Assembly (NCBI GenBank): GCA_022316685.1
Contig: JAKJHU010000671.1
Location: forward strand, 1 to 64,000
Length of the DNA: 64,000 nt
DNA from: Progne subis subis
Lineage: Eukaryota; Chordata; Aves; Passeriformes; Hirundinidae
Direction: 5' to 3'
Translations under genes and position numbers: made by a program
Notes under the pieces: generated by a model
Told to the model about the DNA's origin: nothing
Database searches by the model: none
What the model saw: only the letters and a program-made list of their open reading frames with translations
In this document: in pieces, positions 47,100-58,039 of the stretch
How the letters are laid out: every line of letters begins with the position of its first letter
Numbering within the stretch: the stretch's first letter is position 1

Positions 47100-47737
47100 T
47101 GTCTTGGTTTGAAAAGACAGTTGTCTGCTAAGGAGAGGCAGGCCTCTCTAGGAAATGAGGAATTCAAATCTTTCCCTCCGTGTTATTGTAATTTGGAAGA
47201 TTAAAAACATAAACTTTCCAGTCAGAGCTATGGGGAAAAGGAATAACAGTCCTTTACTAGTAAATATAACAGGACAGACAAACAACAACAGCACTTATAA
47301 TAACAGTAAAACAGAACCAAGAACCCCGAGGGCAAAGGGTGGAAACTCCGGCGCTGATGGCTGGAAGCGGTGGATTGTCCTCGGCAGGCAGGGGGGTGTC
47401 CTGGCAGGTGAAGTGGGCAGTGCTGGAGAACCCGCAGCGGCTCGACCCAGGTTGACCCAGAATCCAGCAGGACAGCGAAGAAACTCCGAATTCCTGGGCA
47501 CCCCAACAGATGGTAGAATTCCCAGGACCAAACTCCTCCGTTAACTGTGGACTCCAGGCAGCCAGCAGTCGCTCGATCCGTGCTCCCCGGAAGACTGAGA
47601 GCAGTGAATCCACACCTCAGCTCTCCCGGGAGCCTCCTCCCTCCCCCAAAACCAAGTGATCAACTACTTTTGTCAGGTTAAGCACCCCTTAACTATCAGT
47701 ACTTAAAAGTCTCCTAGCAACTCATGGGGGACGGAAA
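47100..47737 (+). mobile_element. Solo LTR truncating the provirus
   Basis: Begins TGTCTTGGTTTG. AATTC lies just before it (47095-47099) and again at 47738-47742, suggesting a 5-bp duplication, although the 3' terminus then lacks the canonical CA. The provirus 5' LTR and leader are not found to its right: 23 bp later the inverted arm starts at 47766. Confidence 0.6.
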
Positions 47738-48785
47738 AATTCTACAGGAGAACTTAACCCTCAAAAGGGATTTTCCGTGGGAGACCACCAGAGTTACCCC
47801 AGAAAGTTCACTTGGCCAAGAGGTGGGGAAATTCATAGGCTATTGTCATGAAGCAGGGAGCGTGAAGCGGGTGCAATCTTCAGGCACACAAACTGCCATT
47901 ACACTGCTCAAAGCCAGTGCACCGTGGTGTGGTGACACAGGAAAATGCACCTGCAGACGATTGGCAAGCACCCACCTCGAGCAGGCCAGAACTGCAGTGG
48001 GGTCCTCGGGGTCCTCGCAATGATCGTGAGGCAAATGAGGGGAACTTCAGAGCGACTCTTACAGAAGGGACCTTAAAGCCCAGGCAGTGCCAGCCCTGCC
48101 ATGGCAGGGACACCTGCCACTGTTCCGGGGTGCTCCAAGCCCCGTCCAGCCGTGTCCAAAGGCAGCAGCCAGGCAGAAATGCGCTCGCCTGGCTGGGGCT
48201 GTGAGCTCCTCTGACACCAGCATGATGACAGATGCCATAGAATTCCATAGAATTCCATGTTTCCAAGGGAAACTGCCCCGGAGAGCCCCAGAATCCTGGA
48301 GGATTCCCTCCCCAGGGCAGGAGGGTACTGAAACGCTGAGGAGCCCCCAGTTGCCCACTTTCCTGACTTTGAAGCCCCTTCCCAAGCTCCTGTCCCTGTC
48401 CTCAGTGAATTCTCCAGCCAGGAGGGGATTGCCCTGCTCCAGAGCGGCTATCCTGACAGGAATGCAGAGGGAGCTGCCTGGATACCCCTGGGATGGGGCT
48501 GGGACCCCCAGAGACCCCAGCCCAGCATAATTGAGCCGCCCTAGATGCACCTGTAACCAGTGCCAAAGGCTGAAATTCCCCCAAAGCATCACAGAGTTGC
48601 TGGAACCCTTTTCCCACGGCTGATTTCTGCGGGTTTTCCTCCTTTTTTGTTCGCACCTGCACGGCTCTGCCAGCCCTCGCCTTGCCAAAGAAATGCAATT
48701 CTCAAAAATGATAACTGAGAGTGACCAGGACCAAGTTAAAAAATAACAGAAACAGGGCGAGATGGTTTATTTGGTGTCAATGATG

Positions 48786-49205
48786 TCACCTGCACGGCTC
48801 CTGCCATGGGCACCGTGCGGGTGGGTGAGAGGCTGGACATGAGGCCAAAGGTGCCCTGGGCTGAGCCCCAGCGTGGGCAGCGGCTGCGGGGGGATTCTGC
48901 CCCTGGGCCCCGCTCAGGTGAGAGCCCAGCTGCAGGATGGGAGCTGCTGGGGCGAGCCCAGAGGAACTGGAGCCCCTCTGGAGCCGGGCTGGGAGAGCTG
49001 GGAATGTTCCCCTGGAGAAGGGAAGGATGCAGGGAGAGCTCAGAGCCCCTTGCAGGGCGTGAAGGGGCTCCAGGAGAGCTGGAGAGGGACTGGGGACACC
49101 TGGAGCTGCTCCCAAAATCCCGGGGTGACCCCGGGTCCGAGCCCCGCCCCTTTTAGACCCCTCCGCCTCCCGCCCAATCAGATCGCTCGGTGGTGTTCTG
49201 GTCAC
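48786..49205 (-). CDS. Candidate short reading frame, second copy
   Basis: Same length and start/stop positions as the frame at 4121-4540, with three to four amino-acid differences (for example Arg/Gln and Leu/Pro near the C terminus). It has the same uncertainty: function unknown, possibly non-coding. Confidence 0.2.
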   Translation of the reverse strand: MTRTPPSDLIGREAEGSKRGGARTRGHPGILGAAPGVPSPSPALLEPLHALQGALSSPCILPFSRGTFPALPARLQRGSSSSGLAPAAPILQLGSHLSGAQGQNPPAAAAHAGAQPRAPLASCPASHPPARCPWQEPCR

Positions 49206-49365
49206 GCCCCCTGTCTGTTGGTTCCCACCGTGGAACGCCGCTTGCTCCGCCCCTCAGGCTGTTCCTGGACGCCCATTGGCTGTCGTCAAGGGAGGCGGGG
49301 CTTACACAGGGTTTGGAAAGCGGCGGCGGCGGCACCGGCGGAACGGAGCGGGCGGAACCGCGTTC

Positions 49366-49512
49366 AACTCCTCTCCTCTCCTCTCTCCTCTCCTCTCCTC
49401 TCCCTCTCCCTCTCCCTCTCCCTCTCCCTCTCCCTCTCCCTCTCCCTCTCCCTCTCCCTCTCCCTCTCCCTCTCCCTCTCCCTCTCCCTCTCCCTCTCCC
49501 TCTCCCTCTCCT
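49366..49512 (-). repeat. (GGGAGA)n microsatellite, right arm, expanded
   Basis: On the plus strand (CTCTCC)n with about 18 pure units, against 11-12 in the left arm. Confidence 0.9.
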
Positions 49513-50277
49513 CTCCCCACCGCTCCGCGCATTCCGCCCAGCAACGAGGGCTGCAGAGACCCCAGCACAGACTCCGCTCCACAGAGACCACCTCCAGCCC
49601 AGCACCCAGCTAAGCACGGATGGAGACCATCAGGGCACCCCCATAAGGGGAGGAGGATGGACATGATCTGCCTCCCATTATCACCACAGAAAACCTTGAT
49701 CCCAGCCAAGAGCAACAAGGAGCGCTGCGGAGACCCCAGCAGAAACTCCGCTCTGTGGAGATCACCTCCAGCCCACACTGAGGGAAGCAGGAACAGAAAC
49801 AACCCAGCCCCCATCCATTGCGGACGAGGACCCAAATATCCCGGGGGGTCCCTGGGTTTGGGGTTTTTGGGGGTGGGATGTTTGGAGCTTGCAGGGTTCC
49901 AAAGCTGAACAGCAGATTCTCCTGTTGGAGACATCAGGAGCTCCCCAGGATGTGTTTTTGGGGGGTCCCGGTGGCAGCAGAGCCCCAGTGGGGGCCGGGG
50001 GGATGCGGGTCCCCCCGCGGTGGGGGTTGGGCTTCCCGGGCCGGGCCCTCCGAGCTCTTGGACCAGCGGGGGGACACTGGGTTTGGGGAGCCCTGGGAAA
50101 GCCTCAGCTTCCCTAAGCAGGACCCTGGAGAAGGAGAGCCCCAGAAGTGCAAAGCAGGAACCCCGAGACGGGGGAGAGCCCTGGGATTGCCGGGACCCCG
50201 GCAGGAGCTGCTGGGGCTGGAGGGGTGGGATGGCCGGGAAAGGGGTTTCGGGGTCTTGGTGCTGGAAGTGGCTGCTC

Positions 50278-50745
50278 CCAGTATGATCCAAGTCTCTCCC
50301 AGCAGGGCCCCAGGCACTCCCACTTGCTCCCAGTGTCCCCAGCATGGTCCCAGTTCCCCCCAGCACATAGCCAGTCTCTCCCAGTTTGGTCTCAGTCACC
50401 ACCTCTATGGTCTCAGACACTCCCAGTGTATCCCAGGACTGAAACAGGCACCAGCACCGAGACTGGCACTGCGTCTGGACCGAGATTGAGACTGGGACCA
50501 GAACCGCTCCGGGATCGAGCTCGGCACCGGGACTGGAATCAGCACCAGGAGCGCTCCGGGACTGACACCGAGGTCAGAACCGGGACCAGGATCAGACCCA
50601 GAATTGCTCCAGGATTGGCTGCAGGACTGCTGTGTTCGTTCCACAGCAGTGGAATGGAACATTTGGCCGTGCCCTTGGGTGGGGCTGGGAGGGATCCCCA
50701 GGCAGGGCAGGAACGCCTCAGTTCACATCGTTAGAGTGCAACCAT
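50278..50745. repeat. Short 21-bp and hexamer repeat remnants
   Basis: About 165 bp of the 21-bp family (minus orientation), then about 180 bp of hexamer-type array, then about 100 bp of GC-rich flank similar to 9960-10050. Confidence 0.6.
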
Positions 50746-51270
50746 CCTGGTCCATATGATCCCAGTTTGCATGATCCCATTCTCTAGGGTTCTGATCCAG
50801 ATGGTCCCAGCCTGTGAAATCCCAGTCCATGGGATCCCAGTGCGTACAATCCCAGTCTGTACAATCCCAGTCCATGTAATCCCAACCCATACAATCCCAG
50901 TCTGTGCAATCCCAGTCCAGGTGAACCCAACCCATACAATCCCAGTCTGTAAAATCCCAGTCCAGGTGAACCCAACCTGTACAATCCCAGTCCATGTAAT
51001 CCCAGCCCATACAATCCCAGTCTGTACAATCCCAGTCCATGTAATCCCAACCCATACAATCCCAGTCTGTACAATCCCAGTCCATGTAATCCCAGCCCAT
51101 ACCATCCCAGTCTGTACAATCCCAGTCTATAAGGTCCCAATCTGCATCATCTCAGTCTGGATGTTCCTGATCCATTCGGTCCTGGTCTGTGCAGGCCCAG
51201 TCTGTAGGATCCCAGTCCATGTGATCCCAGTCTGTGGGAGCCCGGTCTGTCTGCTCCTGCATGGCACATA
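50746..51270 (+). repeat. 15-bp minisatellite with 45-bp higher-order unit
   Basis: AATCCCAGTCTGTAC, AATCCCAGTCCATGT and AATCCCAACCCATAC alternate as a 45-bp higher-order unit repeated several times, with diverged 15-bp units at the edges. One plus frame (5-residue period IPVxx) and three minus frames are open because no unit contains a stop in those frames. Diverged relatives lie at 10060-10220, 17440-17595 and 58540-58700. Confidence 0.9.
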
Positions 51271-51556
51271 CTCCAAGACTCTGGAATTCCAGTTCCCAGC
51301 AAGGAAAAGCTGTTCCAGCCCTTGAAGGCAAAGCTCTGAATAAGGGGGCAAAAGCAGAGTGGAGCAAGATCCTACAGTGACATTTCACTGCCAGTCTCCA
51401 GAACTTCATCCATGCTTGTTGTAGCTCCTGCATTGGGAATTAAATCAGGGCAGGGTCATTGGTGGGAGCTGCCATGGGTCGAGGGAGACACTGAGAGACA
51501 AACAGAGCAGGCAGAGAGAGGCACGAGAGAAAGGAGAACACAAACACTGAGAGGAA
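51271..51556. other. Unassigned flank
   Basis: No gene or repeat recognised. Confidence 0.3.
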
Positions 51557-52039
51557 TGACAAGATTTGTCTTTACAAACAAGCCCTGGGTCTGCTGGTAG
51601 ATCAAACTAGCACTGAGAGATGAGAGAAACAATGGGAAGGATTCTACTGATTGATGAATGGAAAAGAAGATACTTGCCTTTACAAACAAACCATAAGTTT
51701 GTAAATGAAATTGAATATTGAAAGATGAAAGCAACAATGGGGAAAAACCCATAAATCCTATAAAAATTAAAAATTAGGGAGTTATACAGTAAAGGGGAAT
51801 CTTAGGCATTTCGGGAAGTCTGTACCTCTCAAGTACCTCAGCCAATGGGGAAACAGAGAGGGAAATGCGGACAGGAAATTATTAGGATAAAAAAGGAGGC
51901 TGCATCCTCCGGAAAACTGAGAGACCCCAGGGGAAATGCCCCATGGCCTCTCCCTTTATTCGAATAAAGTAAAAGGACTCCTCTGTCTCCTTTTTGGACA
52001 TAAACCTCTGGTGTGCGTGGATTAATTTTCCTAACAACA
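51557..52039 (+). mobile_element. Solo LTR of ERVL-like type
   Basis: Begins TGACAAGATTTG. It contains two imperfect copies of a roughly 100-bp upstream block (TTTACAAACAA … GAAACAATGG), TATAAAAATT near 51757, AATAAA near 51961 and a terminal CCTAACAACA. The order is that of U3 repeats, TATA box and polyadenylation signal. No target duplication found. Confidence 0.65.
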
Positions 52040-52480
52040 CAATCAGCTGAGAAGGTGGCACTCTGAAAACAGAACTGACACTGACTGAAAAGGAATGGGA
52101 CAGAAATCAATAACCCTGAATGTTTGATTGACTATCAAATACATCCCACTCACCCAGCCCCACACAATCCTAATCCCATTGCTCCAAATTTGGATCCCAC
52201 ATCTCCCAATCTCCTTCCAACCCCATCTCACCCTGGAAGCTGTGGAATCGAGTAAGTTTGGTATGGGATTGAGTTTTTCTGAGGTAGGAACAAGCCATTT
52301 GGGGTGGGATTGAACCCTGTCAGTTAAATGTGAGTTGTTCTCAGTGGGATTGGAGTGGTTTTGAGGTGACAGACCAATTCCTCTTGGCTTCTGGAGTGCA
52401 AAGAGAGGTAGAAGAGAAAAAAATTAGAGCCAAAAAAAGGATAAGCAGCCAGGTGTCTTCCCAACATGGACCACAGGGAA
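52040..52480. other. Unassigned sequence
   Basis: AT-richer unique sequence between the LTR and the ZNF3 3' side. No gene seen. Confidence 0.3.
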
Positions 52481-52489
52481 TGTGGGTCA

Positions 52490-52600
52490 CCAGGGCTCTC
52501 ATGCAACCTCCAGTGGGGGATGCAGTTGGAGCAGAGCACGAAGCTCTTCCTGCACTCAGGGCACTCACTGGGCTTCCCTTACTGGTGCCTCCATTGGTGT
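52490..52600 (-). pseudogene. Relict finger 3' of ZNF3, no LTR beside it
   Basis: The same post-stop finger module as in copies A and B. The sequence beyond it (AGAGCCCTGGTG) continues into ordinary sequence, where A and B switch into the 560-bp LTR. Confidence 0.6.
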
Positions 52601-52604
52601 CTGG

Positions 52605-53653
52605 TCATGTGAGACCTCCGTGAAAAGCTCTTCCCACACTGGGGACACTCGTGGGGCCTCCCCCAGTGTGGATGCGCCGGTGGGTGGAGAGCGTGGAGTT
52701 CCGTGTGAAACCCTTCCCACAGTCGGGGCAGCGGAAGGGCCTCTCCTCTGTGTGTGTCTGCTGATGTTCAAGGAGCTTGGAGCTGGTCAGAAACCCCATC
52801 CCACACTCAGAACACTTGTAGGGCCTCTCCCCAGTGTGGATCCTTTGGTGCATGGTCAGGTAGCTACGGCGCCTGAAACACTTCCCACATTCCCCACACT
52901 TGTATGGCCGTTCCCCAGTGTGGATCTTCTGGTGCTGGGTTAGGTTGGAGCTCTGTCTGAACCTCTTCCCACATTCTCCACACTCATAGGGCCTCTCCCC
53001 AGTGTGGATCCTCTGGAGGCAGATAAGGCTGGAGCTGTGGCTGAAGCTCTTCCCACATTCCCCACACTCATAGGGCCGTTCGTCTGTGTGAATCCTCTGG
53101 TGGAGAAGCAGGTCGCTCCGCCAGCTGAAGCTCTTTGCACACCCAAAGCACTTGTGGGGCTTCTCCCCATCATGAAGCTGCTCATGGACCACCAGGTCTG
53201 AGCTCTGGCTCCATCTCTGGCCGCCTTCCTGGCACAGGGTGGCTCTTTCCTCCTCAGATCCTCGTGATCTGCTTTTGCAGTCTCTTCTCACGAGGGATCG
53301 CCAGGACTTTTCCTCCCCGTTGGATTCCTGCCCCGTGGAGCCGCTCAAAACGGCCTCTTCCACGAGGATCTGCCGTGGGGATTTGTCCTCCCTGGTCTCC
53401 ATGCTCAGCTCCTTGTCTGGGGGAGGAAGGACAAGGAGAGGATGGGATTTGCCTCCGTGCCAGAGGGAAGGGGAAGGAGATCCCCTCAGTGCGTCCCCGG
53501 CAGGACGGCGTCGGCTGCGGGGTTGTCCTGCAGCCGGGGCCATGCTGGGCTGGGAGATGGAGCAGGAGAGAGGGGGAAAGGGGCACTGACTTCCTCCTCA
53601 CCTGCCTGGCTGTCCTGGGGCACCTTCCTCTTCCTCACAGCCTCCTCCTCCAT
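52605..53653 (-). CDS. C2H2 zinc-finger gene ZNF3, shortened
   Basis: The leader exon codes from ATG 53653 down to 53602 (exon to 53684). A 185-bp GT-AG intron follows, then the finger exon 53416-52605, giving 287 residues. Six finger modules remain. Finger 2 has Leu in place of its first zinc-binding His (SLICLQRIH), so it probably does not fold. One base is missing in the linker after finger 6, replacing the last finger with a 20-residue tail and stop. Compared with copies A and B a block of three fingers is missing, bounded by two [14 protein letters not shown] fingers as expected from unequal recombination. It would be a nuclear DNA-binding protein if expressed. It is open throughout but may be decaying. 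Confidence 0.7.
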
Positions 53654-53784
53654 CCTGTGAAGGTTTGGGAATTGGAAATCCTGTCTGGGGGGAGAACAAG
53701 GGATGAGCATGTTGAGTTTGATGGTCTCTCTGCCCAAGTCCATCTCTAGAAGTCACTGGGCATCTGGGGTCCATAAAAACAGGC

Positions 53785-55040
53785 AATAGGGAGTGAGTGG
53801 ATCTACACTGGGATCAACTGGGAGTGACTGGGAACATGATGAGAGGGACTGGGACTATTCCAGGGGCAACTGGGATAATACTGTGAGAAACAGGGAACAA
53901 CTGGAACTTTGATGGGGGAAATTGGGATCATACTGGAATCACAGTGGGAAAAGCTGGGTCCATGCTGGGAAGAACTGGGATCACACTGAAGGTGATGGGA
54001 ATCATACTGGGATTGACTGGGAGTGGCTGTGAATAACTGGAATCATGCTGAGAGCAACTGGGATGAAGTGGGGGTGACTGGGAGCATGCAAGGGGTGACT
54101 GGGACATACTGGGAGAGACAGGGGGTCACTGGAATCATACTGGAGGTTACTGGGGTCATGCTGGGATTGACAGGGAGCAACTGGGAATCACACTGGGAGC
54201 CACTGGCATCACACTGGCAGTGACTGGAATTAGACTGCAAGTGACTGGAATCCTACTGGGATCATACTGGGAGTGACTGGAATAGTACTGGGAGAGACTG
54301 GAAAGATGCTGGCCATGATTGGAACCATACTGGGGGTGACTGGGTGCAATGGATCATACTGGGAGTGACTGAGATTTTAGCGTGACTCACTGGGATCATA
54401 CTGGAAGTGACTGGAACCATACTGGGAGTGACTACGGGTCCCACTGGGATCATCCTGGGAGCCACTGGGATTACAGTGGCTGTGACTGGATCCTCACTGG
54501 GGGTTACTGGGAGCTGCTGGGCCCATTGTGGCAGGAAACTGTGAACACACTGGGAGCAACTGGGATCAACTGCAAGGTGCTGGAACCATGCTGAGGGGAC
54601 TGAGATCACAACTGGGATCATACTGGGAGTGACTGGGAGTAACTGGGAAAGAATGGCATCATTCTCAGGTAACTAGAGCCTTACGGGGGCAACTGGGAGT
54701 GACTGGGAATGACTGTGAGCATGCTGAGGGCAACTGGGATATACTGGGAGGGTCTGGAACCATACTGGGGGAACTGGAACAACACTGGGAACAGAAGGGA
54801 CCATGCGGGGAATGACTGGGACCACACTGCAGGAAACTGGGAGTGACTGAATCTACACTGGGAGCAACTGGGCGTGACTGGGACCATGCTGAGAGGGACT
54901 GGGACTATTCCAGGGGCACCTGGGATCATACTGGGATCACAGTGGGAACAGCTGCGACCATGCTGGGGAGAACTGAGGGTGATGGGAATCATACTGGGAT
55001 TGACTGGGAGTGGCTGTGAGCAACTGGAATCATGGTGAGT
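53785..55040 (+). repeat. Degenerate 21-bp minisatellite, array 5
   Basis: Pairs with 21318-22665 in the palindrome, upstream of the ZNF3 leader exon. Confidence 0.85.
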
Positions 55041-55618
55041 GTGGAGTCCCTGCAGCCCCTTGCCATAATACCTAGGGCCTGGCCTTGGCAGGACAGATCA
55101 TAGAGTCACCTGCCCAGCCTGAGACAGAGAACTTCCCAATGGGGCTCTGGACACGATGGTTTGCCTCAGTTTCTCCCCTCCCTGATTCCCCTGGCCCTTT
55201 GGTTTCTCCTTTCCTCTGTGTCTCCATTGCTTTGGGGTTCCCGGGGACTGGCCCCGTTTTCCCTAGAGGACACTGACCTTTCCTGCCCTTTGCTCTGCCC
55301 CCGTGCCTCAAGGTCTTGGGCTGCTGAAGCTCACACTTGAGCTGCAGACCGGCACACGTGCTCCCCTTTCCAATCTGGATTCCCCTTGGGCTTCTGGAAA
55401 TAAACCTGGCTGGAACTGATCCAGTGCCAAGGCCTTCTGGCCTCTCCTTGCTGAGCTGCCCACGTGGCGTGTGTGCATGTGTGAGCTTGACTGCTTCGCC
55501 TGAGCTTCCCCAAGCAGCCTTTCCACCGCAGAGGCTTATCGGCTCTGGGCTTCAGCTCCACTCCCAAAAACCACAACGCAACACGCTTTGGCCCAAAATT
55601 ACCCAAATGGGCCTAAAA
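55041..55618. other. Non-repetitive duplicated segment
   Basis: Inverted counterpart of 20741-21310, with AATAAA near 55399 on the plus strand. It could be the 3' end of a transcript, but no coding part is recognised. Confidence 0.4.
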
Positions 55619-56060
55619 TCTCCAGCACCTGGACTGAGACCCACACCAAGATCAGCACCAGAACCGGCACCAGCACCAAGACTGAGACCGACACCGAATC
55701 CGAGACCGGCACCAACAGCGGCGCTGCTCTGGGACGGGCACCGAGACCAAGACTGGGACCAGAACCGACACCAGAACTGAGAGCGGCACCGCTGCAGGAC
55801 CGGGACCAGGACCGGAACCAGTACACCGGAACTGAGACCGGCGCCACAGAGGCACCGGCACCGGGACTGACACCAAGACCGTAACTGACACCACAACTGG
55901 CACTGGTACCAAGACTGAGACCAAGACCGGCACCGGAACCAGCACCGAGACTGGCACCGCTCCGGGACTGGGACCCAGACTGAGACTGGCACTGGGAGCA
56001 CTCCGGGACCAAGACTGACACCGCTACCGGCACTGGGACCTGGACTGCGCTGAGATCAAC
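55619..56060 (-). repeat. Hexamer-period minisatellite, ZNF side of C
   Basis: Pairs with 20286-20740. Its far end (from about 56008) is the sequence to which ZNF1 is directly joined in copy A. Confidence 0.75.
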
Positions 56061-56722
56061 ACTGAGACCGGGACTGAAGACAGCAAAGAAGGGCTCAAAA
56101 GTCACCAAAAACACCCCTCAAGAGACCAAAAAATGGCAGAAAATGGCCCCAAAATGATCAAAACCTGACTAGAAATGTACCCAAAATTACAAAAAATGGC
56201 TCAAAATGACAGAAAATAGTAAAAAAATGACCAAAAGTCCTCTTTAAATGTACCCAAAAATGAGACAAAATTGCCCTAATTTACCCAATATGACAGAAAA
56301 CGCCACAAAAATGGCCAATAATGGCCCAAAAGTGACCAAAAATAACTCAAAAGTGACAGGAAATGCCCCAAAATACTGCAGGATGGAGGACAGCCTGGAG
56401 GGACACAGAATTCCAAAAATTCAAATTGCCCAAATTGCATCAAAAAAGCAAAATTAAAATAAAAACTGAAAAAAGCAACAAAAGAGCTAAAAAAAGAAAA
56501 GCCTTGAAAATTCCTCCAAAAATGCCAGCAATATTCCCCAAATTTCAAAAAATTCACCAAACCCAACAAAAAACACCCAGAAAATAAAAACAAAAAAACA
56601 ATCAAAGAAACAAGCAACAAAACCCTTAAAATGCCCAGAAATATATTTTAAAAATCCCCTCCAAAATCCCCCGACCTCCCAGAATTCCCAAAATCCCGAA
56701 AAATTCCCAGAATTTCCTACAC
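56061..56722. repeat. AT-rich degenerate repeat, copy C
   Basis: Direct counterpart of 7400-8066. No gene. Confidence 0.5.
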
Positions 56723-56801
56723 TTGCTCTTGATGAAGGGCTGCAGCAGGCAGGACTTGCCGGTGCTGGCACTGCCAATCACCAAGAACTTGTAGAGGAAA
56801 T
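56723..56801 (-). pseudogene. RAB4B: RAB4B-like exon 2, copy C
   Basis: 79-nt exon with intact P-loop GSASTGKS and flanking CAG and GTGTAG. Phe 4 of the exon is Tyr (DFLYKF). No later Rab exons. Confidence 0.75.
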
Positions 56802-57722
56802 CTGGAAAAAAAATCCCACGTTTGGACCCAAATTGCCAAGATTTCCTAGATTTGGAACTAAATTTCCCCAAATTTCCCATGTTTGGACACAAAATTCCCC
56901 CAAAAACCTCTCTAGAGATCTCAAAATACCCACAGATGGACCTGAAATTCCCCAAATTCCTGCATTTGCCCCAAAATTCAAAAAATTTCCCAATAGAAAA
57001 CCCAAAATTGCCCCATTTCGACCCCAAGAATTCCCCGTACAGAGCCCCAAATTCCAAAAACATTCCCTTGAAGGATCCCAGAATCTCCTTACAGAGATAC
57101 TGAGAGCCACCCAGACCCCCTTGGATCCTTTATTGGCTCCCCCAGACTCCTAGAGAGCCTCTAGAGCACCACAAGTCCCCCCCAAATCCCCTCTAGAGAC
57201 CCCCAGGCCCCCATAGACCACCCCGAGCCGCCCCAAAATTCCCCCGAGAGACTCCCAGAGCCGCTCTAGATCCCCGCCCCAGATCCCCTATTGAGACACC
57301 CAGCCCCCCTCGGACCCTCTATAGATCCCCCACAGATCCCCTATAGCGCCCTCAGACCCTCTCTGGAGACCCCAAGACCCCCCCAAATCCCCCACAGGGA
57401 CCCACAGATAACCTCAGACCTCCCCGGAACCGATAGAGGCCCCACTCAGACCCCTATAGATCCCCAATAGACCCCTCAAACCCACAAAGCCCCTATAGAG
57501 ACTCCCCGACCCCATTTAGGGACCCCCCCGAGCCCCTATACGGACTCCTCTGGACCCTCTAGAGACCCCCCAGACCCCTAGAGAGCCCCTATAGACCCCC
57601 CCCCAAACCCCTTAGCGACCTCCAGACCGCCCTAAATTACTTAGAGACACCCCAAATCCCCTAGAGACCCCCAGGTCCACTCAGACCCCTCAGGATCCCC
57701 GAGAGATCCCCCATTGCCCCAC
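56802..57722 (-). repeat. Intron-like minisatellite, copy C
   Basis: Counterpart of 8146-9013 and 18638-19572, without the 20-C run of copy A. Confidence 0.65.
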
Positions 57723-57738
57723 CGTAGCTCTCCGACAC
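57723..57738 (-). pseudogene. RAB4B: RAB4B-like exon 1 coding end, copy C
   Basis: The complement reads GTG TCG GAG AGC TAC G and GT. The initiator is again GTG; Thr is Ser. Confidence 0.65.
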
Positions 57739-58010
57739 GCGGGAGCCCCGTCGGGGACCAGAAACAAAGATGGCGGCACTCCGGGGAAGCAACTTCCGAG
57801 CAGTCTGCGCATGCGCCGGAGACAACGCGCCAGCAGATAGGCGGGGCTCAAGGGAGAAGAGAGCTGCGGCCAATGAAAGCGCAGGGAAGGAATGAAATGA
57901 GGCGGGCTCAGGGAAAGCGCAGGGCCCGGCAGGGGAAAGGGGCGGGGCCAAGGAAAGGGCGGGAAGGAGGAGCAGAGTGGGCGTGGCCAAGGGGACGCGC
58001 CCTCCTACAA
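57739..58010 (-). promoter_or_regulatory. RAB4B-derived housekeeping promoter, copy C
   Basis: NRF1 palindrome at 57807-57816, YY1-like and CCAAT elements and GC boxes as in copies A and B. Confidence 0.6.
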
Positions 58011-58039
58011 GGGCTCGCTTTGCCCTAAAATCACCCAAA

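Larger units (their letters stand above)
47766..50290 (-). repeat. Inverted-duplication arm (pairs with 3070-5557)
   Basis: Reverse-complement copy carrying the CR1 fragment (48055-48145), AATAAA end (about 48770), 139-codon frame (48786-49205 minus), CCAAT/GC-box promoter (about 49140-49330) and hexanucleotide tract. Confidence 0.8.

Noticed and set aside
50723..51325. Four overlapping frames in the 15-bp array
   Set aside because: All arise from a stop-free unit whose length is a multiple of three. No start context or domain.
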